Source: Gp13-AA77 sp035949375 (GTDB lineage: Bacteria; Acidobacteriota; Terriglobia; UBA7540). From it: a stretch of 64,000 nucleotides of DNA. Shown here in pieces: positions 35,773-44,275 of this stretch. The notes below the pieces were generated by a model that was given only the letters and a program-made list of their open reading frames with translations, was not told where the DNA came from and did no database searches. Numbering within the stretch: position 1 is the stretch's first letter; the number at the start of each line of letters is the position of its first letter. A program made the translations under genes and the position numbers. The stretch is from the NCBI GenBank assembly GCA_035949375.1, contig DASZIG010000050.1:1-64000 (forward strand), in the 5' to 3' direction.

Positions 35773-37419
35773 GTGCGTATCCGTAAAACTGTTGCACTCT
35801 CGTTAGGCACAGTGTGCCTGGCCGGATTAATGGCTGGTCCGGGCGTGGGTGGCGCTGCTACGCCTGGAAAAGGGGCTACCAACTCCAAAGCTCCGGTCAA
35901 GATCGGCATGGCTGCCACGCCAATCCAACACGTGGTGGTGATTTTTGGAGAGAATATCACCTTCGATCACTACTTTGGCACCTATCCGAACGCGGCCAAC
36001 CCCACCGGGGAACCGCGGTTCACAGCCCTGCCCGGCACGCCGACGATCAACGGCCTTACGCCGGAACTGCTCACCAACAACCCGAACTTTCTGAACCCCA
36101 ACAACGGGGCTGGAGCGACGAATCCCTTCCGGCTGGACCGCTCTCAGGCTCTTACGAACGATCAGGATCATGACTATACGCCGGAGCAACAGTCTTTCGA
36201 CATGAGTTTGATGGACGCCTTTCCCCAGTACACCGGCACGGCCGGACCGCCGCCCAATCCTCCACCGGGGGCGGTGACCACCACCGGCCTCGTGATGGGC
36301 TACTACGACGGTAATACCGATACCGCCCTCTGGAACTACGCGCAGCATTTTGCCATGAGCGACAACAACTACGGGACCACCTTCGGGCCGTCCACGGTGG
36401 GCGCGTTGAACCTGATCTCCGGTCAGACGAACGGCGTGGCAGCGACCTTGAACGGAACCTCGGATGAGACCGACGGCGGCGACGGTTCGTTGACCGTTAT
36501 CGGCGATCCTAATCCCATCGGCGACATGTGCACAAGCTCCACGAGTGGGCAGGTGACCATGCAGGGAACGAATATCGGCAACCTCCTTACCGCCGCCGGC
36601 GTGACCTGGGGCTGGTTCGAGGGCGGCTTTAACCTGGGGATCGTGAACCAGAACGGTACCACCGGTTGCAACCGATCCAGCACCGGTGTTGTGGGGGTCA
36701 CCGAGAGCGACTACATACCGCACCATGAGCCGTTCCAGTACTACCCCTCCACGGCAAACCCGAATCATACCCGTCCCACCTCCGTGCAAACCATCGGACA
36801 CGCGGGCGACCCTGCCAACAACCAGTACGACATTGTTGACTTCTTCGACGCGGTCAATGCCGGAAACTTCCCGGCGGTGAGTTTCCTCAAGGCCCGCGGC
36901 ATCCAGGACGCCCATCCCGGATACTCCGACCCGCTTGATGAACAGAACTTCGTGGTGAACACCATCAACTTCCTCATGCAGAAACCTGAGTGGAGCAGCA
37001 CGCTGGTGATTATCACTTACGACGATTCGGACGGCTGGTACGACCACCAACTGGGCCCGATCGTCAACCAGTCCAACGGCGACGCCGACGCTCTCACCGG
37101 TCCCAATGCCTGCGGCAACGGCAATATCGCCTTGCCCGGTGTTGCCTCAGGGAACCTGCACGCGCTGGGACGCTGCGGTTATGGACCACGCATACCTCTG
37201 CTGGTCATTTCGCCCTATGCGATCCCCAACTTCGTCAACCACGCCGTCACCGACCAGACCTCGGTCCTCCGTTTCATCGAGGACAATTGGCTGGGCGGAC
37301 AGCGCATCGGTCAGGGATCGTTTGACGCCCTGTCCGGCAACCTCGAGAACATGCTGAACTTCAGCCAGGCGCCGAACCCGATCCTGCTTTTGAGTCCCGG
37401 CACCGGCGAACCTCAGTAG
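35773..37419 (+). CDS. Secreted phosphoesterase (phospholipase C/acid phosphatase family)
   Basis: The 548-residue protein starts with GTG, supported by GGAGGAG, and carries a signal peptide (about 1-28). Family motifs are IQHVVVIFGENITFDHYFGT (metal-binding Glu-Asn and the nucleophile loop, with Thr where Ser is common), DNNYGTTFGPSTVGALNLIS, TYDDSDGWYDHQ and GPRIPLLVISPYA. Members hydrolyse phosphate esters including phospholipids outside the cell. The ATG at 35768 is out of frame and can be excluded. Phosphate regulation is plausible but not shown by the upstream DNA. Confidence 0.9.
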   Translation: MRIRKTVALSLGTVCLAGLMAGPGVGGAATPGKGATNSKAPVKIGMAATPIQHVVVIFGENITFDHYFGTYPNAANPTGEPRFTALPGTPTINGLTPELLTNNPNFLNPNNGAGATNPFRLDRSQALTNDQDHDYTPEQQSFDMSLMDAFPQYTGTAGPPPNPPPGAVTTTGLVMGYYDGNTDTALWNYAQHFAMSDNNYGTTFGPSTVGALNLISGQTNGVAATLNGTSDETDGGDGSLTVIGDPNPIGDMCTSSTSGQVTMQGTNIGNLLTAAGVTWGWFEGGFNLGIVNQNGTTGCNRSSTGVVGVTESDYIPHHEPFQYYPSTANPNHTRPTSVQTIGHAGDPANNQYDIVDFFDAVNAGNFPAVSFLKARGIQDAHPGYSDPLDEQNFVVNTINFLMQKPEWSSTLVIITYDDSDGWYDHQLGPIVNQSNGDADALTGPNACGNGNIALPGVASGNLHALGRCGYGPRIPLLVISPYAIPNFVNHAVTDQTSVLRFIEDNWLGGQRIGQGSFDALSGNLENMLNFSQAPNPILLLSPGTGEPQ

Positions 37420-37552
37420 CCATCGACGCGATTCAAGTCGAACGGGCATGAACGGCTTCGGCCGCGCATGCCCGTTCCTGTTTCAAGCCCGCTCTCCTTT
37501 CAAAAACAAGCCGCAGCGGCACGGTATAATCTCCAATTCCCGGGGACACGAA

Positions 37553-39145
37553 ATGTCGATCACGCGGCGGGCGTTTCTCGATCGATGCGGACGGATGTCG
37601 GCGGCGCTCGCGCTCGGCCAGTCCAGCCACCCCGGTGAGACGCTCTCCGTCCGGCCTACCCTCGACCCAAACACGCTCGAGCCCTTCGTGGACCCTTTGC
37701 CCGTTCCCGAGGCGGTCCGGCCAGATAGCATCCGGGCCGATCCCGAGACCGGTGCGAAGGTGCCCTGCTATCGGCTCGCGATGCGCGAGATTGAAACCCA
37801 GGTCCATCGGGATCTCAAGCCCACGCGCATGTGGGGATTCGGCTCCGCCTCGCCGGGGCCTTCGTTTGAGACCCGGAGCGGCGAGGGGTTGTGGGTGGAC
37901 TGGGCGAACGAGTTGCCCCGGCGGCATTTCCTGCCGATCGACCACAACATCCACGGCGCGGGCGCGGATAAGCCGGAAGTGCGCGCCGTGGTGCACCTGC
38001 ACGGCGCCAGGACGAGGCCGGAGTCCGACGGATATCCGGAGGCCTGGTTCGAGCCCGGTGATACCCGGCAGTATTTTTATCCGAACCGGCAGGACGCGGC
38101 CATGCTTTGGTATCACGACCACGCCCTGGGCATCAACCGCCTGAACATCTATGCCGGACTCCTGGGCGCATTTTTCGTCCGCGACGCCGTCGAGGACGCG
38201 CTCCACCTTCCCAAGGGGAAGTACGAAGTCCCGTTGATCCTCTGCGACCGCTCGTTCTATCCGGACGGGCAGTTGAGCTACCCGGTAGCGACCGATCCCA
38301 AAGCGCCGTGGGTTCCCGAAGCCTTCGGCAACGCCATCCTGGTGAACGGCAAACTTTTTCCCTACCTCAAAGTCGAGCCGCGCAAGTATCGTTTGCGCGT
38401 TCTCAACGGCTCCAACGGGCGGTTTTATCACCTCACGCTGTCGAACCAGCAGAGCTTCCATCAGATTGGTTCCGATCAGGGATTGCTCGGCGCTCCCGTG
38501 GCGCTGAAGAGCCTGGTGCTCGCGCCCGGCGAGCGCGCCGACCTGGTGGTGGATTTCGCGGATCAGCGCGGGGGGAAGATCGTTCTGAAGAGTGACGCCT
38601 TCACGATCATGCAATTCCGCGTGGCGTCTGAGAGCGCTCAGGATTCAAGCGCGTTGCCCGATACCCTCCGGCCGCTGGTCCGGATACCGGAATCGGCGGC
38701 CGTGAAGACGCGGTTGCTGTCGTTGAATGAGAACATCGATTTTTACGGCAAGTCTCAGATCATGTTGCTGAATGATGCGCACTGGCAGATGCCCGTCACC
38801 GAAAATCCGGTGCTGAACTCGACGGAAATCTGGAGCCTGGTCAACCTGACCGACGACTCGCACCCGATTCATCTCCACCTGGTGCGCTTCCAGATCCTCG
38901 ACCGCCGGCCCTTTCACCGGTTTCTGTACCAGGCCCGGCAGCAAGTGGTGTATCGCGGGGCGGCGCAACCTCCGTCGCCGGGCGAGTCCGGCTGGAAAGA
39001 CACCGTGCAGGCCCACCCCGGGATGGTCACGCGCATTATCGCCCGTTTTGAAGGGTATACCGGCCGCTACGTGTGGCATTGCCACGTTCTCGAGCACGAG
39101 GACAACGAAATGATGCGGCCCTACGACGTGATCGCAGGGTCCTGA
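37553..39145 (+). CDS. Tat-exported multicopper oxidase (CotA/bilirubin-oxidase-like)
   Basis: The 530-residue protein has a Tat-type start (SITRRAFLDRCGRM) and all four copper motifs: VVHLHGARTRPESDG, LWYHDHALGINR, SHPIHLHLVRF and VWHCHVLEHEDNEMM, giving HxH, HxH, HxxHxH and HCHxxxHxxxxM. That predicts a type-1 site with an axial Met and a complete trinuclear cluster, so it should oxidise phenols, metals or pigments with O2. The ATG at 37553 is the start that opens the Tat signal; the in-frame upstream region is not signal-like. Confidence 0.93.
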   Translation: MSITRRAFLDRCGRMSAALALGQSSHPGETLSVRPTLDPNTLEPFVDPLPVPEAVRPDSIRADPETGAKVPCYRLAMREIETQVHRDLKPTRMWGFGSASPGPSFETRSGEGLWVDWANELPRRHFLPIDHNIHGAGADKPEVRAVVHLHGARTRPESDGYPEAWFEPGDTRQYFYPNRQDAAMLWYHDHALGINRLNIYAGLLGAFFVRDAVEDALHLPKGKYEVPLILCDRSFYPDGQLSYPVATDPKAPWVPEAFGNAILVNGKLFPYLKVEPRKYRLRVLNGSNGRFYHLTLSNQQSFHQIGSDQGLLGAPVALKSLVLAPGERADLVVDFADQRGGKIVLKSDAFTIMQFRVASESAQDSSALPDTLRPLVRIPESAAVKTRLLSLNENIDFYGKSQIMLLNDAHWQMPVTENPVLNSTEIWSLVNLTDDSHPIHLHLVRFQILDRRPFHRFLYQARQQVVYRGAAQPPSPGESGWKDTVQAHPGMVTRIIARFEGYTGRYVWHCHVLEHEDNEMMRPYDVIAGS

Positions 39146-39205
39146 GGAATTTGTTGAATGAGGCTTTGCCGCCCTGGAACTCGGGCGGCCTCAGCAAGCT
39201 CGCCG

Positions 39206-39493
39206 CTAAGATTTGCTCACGTTCCAAACGTAAAGGGACTTGTCGTCGCTGGCGGTTGCCACCGTCCTTCCGGATTTTCGGGTGGCGCGATTGAGAGCCG
39301 AGCGGACTTTCTCCTTGCTCTCCTTCATCTCCGCCAGGGGCACGGCCAGCGCGGCTCCCTCCTGCAGATTGTCGAGATCGCCGAGGATCGCGGAGACGAT
39401 CTGCCTGTGTTTTCCGTTGCGGCCTTGCGGCACGTCGATTTGCGCCAGCGTTTTGAAATGCGTCAAAGCGTTCGTTCCTCTGCGAGAACTCAT
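39206..39493 (-). CDS. Conserved hypothetical protein, small and cytoplasmic
   Basis: A 95-residue protein ending DDKSLYVWNVSKS, with an N-terminal helix (THFKTLAQIDVPQGRNGKH), a central DLDNLQEG and the motif VRSALNRATRKSGRTVATA. The pattern suggests a winged-helix or RNA/DNA-binding small fold but I do not recognise a family. AGGGG is eight bases before the ATG. It lies convergent with the multicopper oxidase gene. Confidence 0.6.
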   Translation of the reverse strand: MSSRRGTNALTHFKTLAQIDVPQGRNGKHRQIVSAILGDLDNLQEGAALAVPLAEMKESKEKVRSALNRATRKSGRTVATASDDKSLYVWNVSKS

Positions 39494-39788
39494 AATGGTT
39501 TCCCCTCACACCCAAAACGTTAACCTTACGAGATGCAATCGTATCGCATCGTATGGAGTGCTGCAAGTAAAAAATCGAGCCCTTATCCTTTCATGCTATC
39601 ATCAACTTGAACAGTACCGATCTCGCGGACGCGTCTGTTTAAAGACGATTAGAATCAGAAACTTAAAGTCTGCTTAACTGCCACTCGACCGTCTTCCAAA
39701 AGAGTTAACCCGTAGCAACTGAGGCCTGCTAGGCTGTTCCCCAGGGAACATGAGCATCCTGCGGAGGTGCTCTTGTGGGAGGGTGAAA

Positions 39789-40028
39789 ATGGAACGCTAC
39801 GGCTTATTCATGAAGTCTGCGGACGGTTCACCTCTGTGGGTCTGCGCTGAAGAAGATCTGGCTCAAGCCGTCGCCAAGATCCGGGATCTGGACCGGCAAA
39901 CCGGACTTGAGCACTTCATTTTCGAATTTCGCAGCGCGGCCGTTGTGACCACGAGCCGGGATCTCAAGGTCTCACAAGGCGGGTATCCCGATCCTCATGT
40001 GTCGAGTGGCGCCACTAAAGCCGAGTGA
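39789..40028 (+). CDS. Hypothetical protein, 79 residues
   Basis: From the ATG at 39789, preceded by GGGAGGGTGAAA, the frame encodes MERYGLFMKSADGSPLWVC, then a helix-rich middle and a TTSRDLKV segment. The early part is like short stress-related domains that show 'G-S-P-x-W-V' but no family can be named. The ribosome-binding site supports translation. The ATG at 39750 is in frame but lacks one. Confidence 0.5.
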   Translation: MERYGLFMKSADGSPLWVCAEEDLAQAVAKIRDLDRQTGLEHFIFEFRSAAVVTTSRDLKVSQGGYPDPHVSSGATKAE

Positions 40029-40321
40029 CCGCCCTCAACCCGATCCACGGGTTCAAGCAGCCCGCCCTCCCCACTTCTCGAATTCGCGGTCGCCGCCCTT
40101 GTGGTGGGCTTCATCTGGTATGACTGCCATCCTGTGCCGCTGGGGCAGAACTTGCCAAGCGGCTTCGAGGGGACGGCTTGGTGCGGATTCGTGGACATTC
40201 AGCCCCAGAGCGTCACAGTCACCAATCAGCGCCGAGCACATCTCCCTCCCCTGCAACACAAAACCGCTTCGCCGTCCCCGCTCTCCCACAGAACAAAGCC
40301 ACCGCTAAAATAGATTTGCTG

Positions 40322-40461
40322 ATTCCAAAGGACTTATGCCGATCCGCACTTTCGATTTTCTGGCTTCGTTTGACTTCGTTTTGGCCTATTTTGGGGGTCG
40401 ATTTACTGATTCTGTTGTACTTAGTGGCTTCGTTTTTTGCAAGATCTTAGATTCTTTTTTT
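40322..40461 (+). repeat. Copy B of the 140-bp dispersed repeat
   Basis: Aligns to 9742-9880 in the same orientation, with the same spacing of ATTCCAAAGGACTTA, TGGCTTCGTTT, GATTTACTGAT, CTTAGTGGCTTCGTTTT and TTAGATTCTTTTTTT blocks. Two extra T residues near 40436 are the only indel. Differences are mainly transitions, indicating related but diverged copies. Confidence 0.85.
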
Positions 40462-40569
40462 GGCTTTTCGCCGGTTTGGAGCGGTCGCCGCCGAAGTGCC
40501 GGTTTCAAGCCTGTCCGCTGCGCCTCGGAGCGCGCGGCCTTGGTGTGATTCTGACCGGGATTGGGCCGC

Positions 40570-40700
40570 TGAATCATTGCGCGCCTGAATCATTAGCGTG
40601 ATGTCCGCTTGAATCATTGCGTGATTGAGCGATCGGATCATCAAGCCACGTCCTTCGCCACCTGGAGCTTGGTACGTGCCACTTGGAACCTGGCCTTGAG
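40570..40700. repeat. Low-complexity imperfect repeat tract
   Basis: TGAATCATTG recurs at 40570, 40587 and 40609 with variants (TGATTGAGCGATCGGATCAT), followed by CACCTGGAGCTTGG and CACTTGGAACCTGG. It looks like slippage-expanded DNA without coding potential. Confidence 0.6.
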
Positions 40701-40865
40701 AGGATCGCAGATTTCTGCCGGGCCGTGGGTACGGCCGGGAGGGCTGAGAAAACTTATTTGGCCTAATGTTTTCAATGTGTTTGCTTGTGGAAAAGCGTGC
40801 CGCGCGGCTTCGGCTGCAACCAAAGGCAAAGCTCTCACCACGGAGCCCACAGAGGCCCACAGAGT

Positions 40866-41645
40866 TTCACGTTTGCCTCTCAGACTGTTGGGACCAGCAG
40901 CGCGCCGCAGAGCGTCACCCTGACCAACAGCGGCACGTCGGCGTTGGCCGTCACGAGTATCGGCGCTCTCGGCGATTTCGCCGTGACGAACAACTGCGGA
41001 ACGTCACTGGCGGCGGGGGCTTCCGGCAGCATGGCGGTCGTGTTTACTCCGCAGAATACCGGTACGCGTTCCGGATCGCTCACGCTCACCGATGGCGCCG
41101 CCGGCGGCCCGCAGATCGTGGCCTTGACGGGAACCGGAGCGGGCGCGCCGGGCGCCAGTGTCTCGCCCGCCAGCCTCACATTCGCGCCGCTCATGATCGG
41201 CTCCACCAGTTCGGCCGAGACCATTACGGTGACGAACAACGGAAGCGCGCCCCTGACCATCTCGAGCGTTATGGTGAGCGGCGACTATGCCGAGAGCAAC
41301 ACCTGCGGATCGCCGGTTGCTGCCGGAGCAAGTTGCGCCATCGGCGTAGTGTTTACCCCGACGGCAGCGGGCGCCCGCGCGGGAGTTCTGACCATCAACG
41401 ACAACGTTCCCAACGGCCCGCAAGTGGTGGGGCTGAGCGGCGTGGGTCTGACGGGCCCTATGGTGAGCCTCTCCCCCACCAGCCTGAGCTTCACCAGCCA
41501 GCTTCTCGGAGCAAGCAGCCTGCCGCAGACCGTCACCGTGACGAACACCGGCGGAACCGCCCTGAGCGTCACCGGCGTGGTCGCGAGCTCCGCCGAATAT
41601 GGCGTGCTCAATTCCTGCGGCAGCACGGTAGCGGCAGGGTCGAGT
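40866..41645 (+). pseudogene. Fragment of a choice-of-anchor D (ASPM/SPD-2/Hydin-like) repeat protein
   Basis: Three tandem units of about 100 residues are present: FTFASQTVGTSSAPQSVTLT, then SLTFAPLMIGSTSSAETITV, then SLSFTSQLLGASSLPQTVTV, each followed by a conserved NxCGxxVAAGxSC/T and VVFTP block. There is no signal peptide, no start context and no anchor; the third unit ends abruptly after GSTVAAGSS. Both ends touch low-complexity DNA, so this is a relic of a larger secreted protein, although its frame is still open. Confidence 0.7.
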
Positions 41646-41769
41646 AGGGCCCGGCCGATTGCGAAACACGGGCCTGTCAGCACAAACCGCAAACCCATGC
41701 GAATCCGAATGAACGCCTTGTCGCCCGGCGGAGACAAAAAAGAGAAAACCGAAGAGAAAACCGGTACAA

Positions 41770-41911
41770 TTTGAAATCTAATGATGTGAGATTTGAAATT
41801 TGAAATCTGAATCTGAACCTGACTTGAAGCCTGAACCTGAAAAATCTCAATTTGAGATCGCAATCTGGAATCTGAAATCTCAAATCTGTAATCGCAATGG
41901 GTAATCGCACC
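41770..41911. repeat. AATCTGAAATC-type low-complexity tract
   Basis: Overlapping copies of AATCTGAA, TGAAATCT and CTGAACCTGA fill the region up to the M24 peptidase start. It is AT-rich and non-coding, and probably supplies that gene's leader. Confidence 0.65.
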
Positions 41912-43093
41912 ATGGACCTCAGCGCCATTCAAGCCGCTATCAAAAACCTGAATCTGGACGGCTGGCTCTTCTACGACCATCACCGTCGCGACCCCATCGC
42001 TTATCGCGTGCTCGGGGTTCATCCCGTGATGACCACGCGGCGCTGGTACTACCTGATTCCTGCTGCGGGCGCGCCGGCGAAGCTCGTCCACCGCATCGAA
42101 AGCCACAATCTGGACGTGCTTCCGGGCGAACGGCACGAGTACTCGTCGTGGCGCGAGCAGCGCGAGAAGCTGGCCGCCATGCTGGGCGGGGCGAAGACGG
42201 TGGCCATGGAATACTCGGCGCTCAATGACATCCCCCTGGTGGGCCTGGTTGACGCCGGCACCGTCGAGCTCGTGCGCAGTCTGGGCGTCGAAGTGGCCTC
42301 TTCCGCGGACCTGGTGCAATTGTTCGAAGCGCGCTGGACGCCGGAAGCGCTGGCCAGCCATTTGGAGGCCGGCCCGATCATCCATGCTGCCGTGCGCGCA
42401 GGCTTCCGCGCCGTCGCCGATGCCATCCGCGCCGGACGCACCGCGGACGAATACGGCGTCCAGCAGGTCATCGTCGAGGCCATGCGGTCGGGAGGCGTCG
42501 AGCCGGAGCCGGGCGAGCCGCCCATCGTCGGCGTGAACGCCAACTGCTCCGATCCGCATTATTCGCCCACGCCTGAGAAATCGCAGCCGATCCGCGTGGG
42601 CGATTTCCTGCTGCTCGACGTGTTTGGCAAGAAGACCACTCCGGGCTCGGTCTACTTTGACATCACATGGACCGGCTATGTTGGGGAGCAGGTTCCCGAA
42701 CGCCAGGCGGGCGTGTTCGACGTGGTGAAGCAGGCCCGCGACGCGGCGGTGCAACTGGTGGAGACGTCGGTGCGCGAGGGCCGTCCGCTCGCGGGCTGGC
42801 AAGTGGACGACGCGGCGCGGGACGTGATCGAGCAGGCGGGCTACGGCGCTTACTTCGTGCACCGGACGGGACACTCGATCGGTGAAGAAGTCCATGGCAA
42901 CGGCGCCAACATGGACAATTTTGAGACGCGCGATACGCGCCGCGTGATCCCGCGAACGTGCTTTTCCGTAGAGCCCGGTATCTACCTGCCCGACTTCGGC
43001 GTGCGCAGTGAGGTGAACGTCTACGTGGACGAGCACGAAGCGCGCGTGACCGGCGAGATGCAGCAGGCGGTGGTGGCGATTCTTGCCGCGTGA
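41912..43093 (+). CDS. M24-family Xaa-Pro-type metallopeptidase
   Basis: The 393-residue protein has an N-terminal creatinase-like domain (about 1-150) and a pita-bread catalytic domain with the five metal ligands: Asp in FLLLDVFGK, Asp in VYFDITW, His in HRTGHSIGEEVHG, Glu in FSVEPGIY and Glu in VRSEVNVYV. It should release N-terminal residues preceding proline, in the cytoplasm. The ATG at 41912 is preferred over one 15 bases upstream because the latter lies in the repetitive leader. It is followed by the DUF6677 gene. Confidence 0.92.
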   Translation: MDLSAIQAAIKNLNLDGWLFYDHHRRDPIAYRVLGVHPVMTTRRWYYLIPAAGAPAKLVHRIESHNLDVLPGERHEYSSWREQREKLAAMLGGAKTVAMEYSALNDIPLVGLVDAGTVELVRSLGVEVASSADLVQLFEARWTPEALASHLEAGPIIHAAVRAGFRAVADAIRAGRTADEYGVQQVIVEAMRSGGVEPEPGEPPIVGVNANCSDPHYSPTPEKSQPIRVGDFLLLDVFGKKTTPGSVYFDITWTGYVGEQVPERQAGVFDVVKQARDAAVQLVETSVREGRPLAGWQVDDAARDVIEQAGYGAYFVHRTGHSIGEEVHGNGANMDNFETRDTRRVIPRTCFSVEPGIYLPDFGVRSEVNVYVDEHEARVTGEMQQAVVAILAA

Positions 43094-43197
43094 CCGCGCG
43101 GGCGGAATATGGTAGGGTGAAGGCGTGCGGGGGACTTTTCGCGCCTCTCGCCCTGGAGGCGTGGCGCTTCCGGGCCGGAATCAGCTTCAATTCCCTG

Positions 43198-43623
43198 ATG
43201 CCTAAGACATCCAACGAGCTCGTTAAAGAGGCGAGCAGCGCCAAAGCGGGACGGCCCGATACCGCCCGCCTGGTGCGCCTGTGCGCCGCCGCATGGCTCG
43301 TTCCCGGCGCCGGCCACTACATGCTCGGCCGGCGGCAGCGCGCGCTCGTCCTCGGCGCCGCGATCCTCACGATGTTCGTCTTCGGCCTCGTGATGAAAGG
43401 CCAATTTTTTTCCACCGCGTCGCCGTCCTGGCTCGAGACTCTGGGCTACTTTGGCGAAATGTGCGTCGGCCTCGCGATGCCGGTTGCGCGCTTCTTCACC
43501 TACGCCGGCGATCTCTCCTTCGTGAGCGCCGACTTCGGCACCGCTTTTCTGGTGTCGGCCGGCATGCTGAACGTGCTCGCCATCCTCGACGCCTACGACA
43601 TCGCGGTCGGCCGCAAGCCGTAG
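43198..43623 (+). CDS. DUF6677-type membrane protein
   Basis: This 141-residue protein starts MPKTSNELVKEASSAK and has hydrophobic segments: 'LCAAAWLVPGAGHYMLG' followed by RRQRALVLGAAILTMFVFGL, then two more helices near 85-125. The PGAGH-x3-GRR pattern is typical of the family; function unknown. It is located between the M24 peptidase and the peroxiredoxin, 13 bases ahead of the latter. Confidence 0.75.
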   Translation: MPKTSNELVKEASSAKAGRPDTARLVRLCAAAWLVPGAGHYMLGRRQRALVLGAAILTMFVFGLVMKGQFFSTASPSWLETLGYFGEMCVGLAMPVARFFTYAGDLSFVSADFGTAFLVSAGMLNVLAILDAYDIAVGRKP

Positions 43624-43636
43624 AGGAGGCCAACCA

Positions 43637-44149
43637 ATGTCAATGGGTTCCATCGCCATGCTTGCCTTCGCCGCCCTGACGGCGGCAACCGGCGGACCGC
43701 CGCGCGTGGGACAGCCGGCCCCGGACTTCGTTCTCAACGATCAAAACGGCCGCCCCGTGCGCCTCAGCGACTTTCGCGGCAAGAAAAGTGTGGTGCTGGC
43801 CTTTTACGTCCGCGCCTTCACACCGGGATGAAGGAAGGAGCTGCTGGCGTATCAGGCTGATATCGCCAACTTCGAGAAAGCCGGCGCCGAGGTGATCGGC
43901 ATCAGCGTGGATCCGGCGAAACGCAACAAGGCCTTCGCCGACGAACTCCACATCACCTTTCCCGTGCTGAGCGACGAGAGCAAGGCCGTGACGCGCGAGT
44001 ACGGTGTGCTGTACCCGCTGATTCGTGTCGCCAAGCGCGTAACCTTCGTGATCGATCGCCAGGGCGTGATTCGCGAGATCACCGAAGGCGGTGAGGCCGC
44101 CGATCCTGCGAAGACCGCGCAGTCGTGCTCGGTGCTTCCGCGCCAGTAG
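43637..44149 (+). CDS. prxU: Peroxiredoxin with in-frame TGA at the peroxidatic cysteine: candidate selenoprotein (PrxU type)
   Basis: Read through the TGA at 43829-43831, the 170-codon frame gives a complete AhpC/TSA peroxiredoxin: VGQPAPDFVLND, VVLAFYVRAFTPG, residue 65 = TGA, then RKELLAYQADI, VIGISVDPAKR, FPVLSD and RVTFVIDRQG (conserved Arg). In cysteine homologues the TGA position is the catalytic Cys in FTPGC-T-K-E; T-P-G-U matches the TxxU motif of selenocysteine peroxiredoxins. Both halves are in the same frame and the surrounding residues are conserved, which argues against decay. A SECIS-like hairpin starts 14 bases downstream. The N-terminus is hydrophobic (1-20). AGGAGG precedes the ATG. 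An alternative is a nonsense mutation or sequencing error. Confidence 0.8.
43845..43868 (+). promoter_or_regulatory. SECIS-like stem-loop downstream of the TGA
   Basis: A TGGCG/CGCCA lower stem and TATCA/TGATA upper stem, with one unpaired T at 43863, enclose a GGC apical loop at 43855-43857 (or AGGCT if the closing pair opens). The apical loop begins 23 bases after the TGA. Bacterial SECIS elements need a G in the first two loop positions and about 16-37 bases from the codon; both hold. Confidence 0.65.
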
Positions 44150-44178
44150 GCGGGATGTGAAAGGCTCCTCGCGTCAGT

Positions 44179-44249
44179 CATTCCGAGCACGGCGACGAAT
44201 CGCAACGTCGTCTTTCTCCAGAACGGGATTCCTCGTTCCGCTCGGAATG
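44179..44249. repeat. REP-like palindromic element (copy 1)
   Basis: Perfect 10-base outer arms CATTCCGAGC and GCTCGGAATG enclose 51 bases that include GGATTCCTCG-like sequence. It lies between the peroxiredoxin and thymidine kinase genes. A second member with longer arms is at 59257-59325. Confidence 0.7.
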
Positions 44250-44275
44250 GCACGAATCTGCAAGGCTGGTTATCT

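Larger units (their letters stand above)
40029..40865. other. Gene-poor region with repeat and low-complexity DNA
   Basis: No reading frame with family character occurs here. The interval contains the 140-bp repeat copy B (40322-40461), a stretch of TGAATCATTG-like imperfect repeats (40570-40700), and a CACCACGGAGCCCACAGAGG tract (40836-40866) that leads into the protein remnant. Confidence 0.6.

Noticed and set aside
43832..44149. Treating the second half of the peroxiredoxin as a separate gene or a pseudogene
   Set aside because: Both halves share one frame, the interruption is exactly at the catalytic position and a SECIS-like hairpin follows, so recoding explains the data better.
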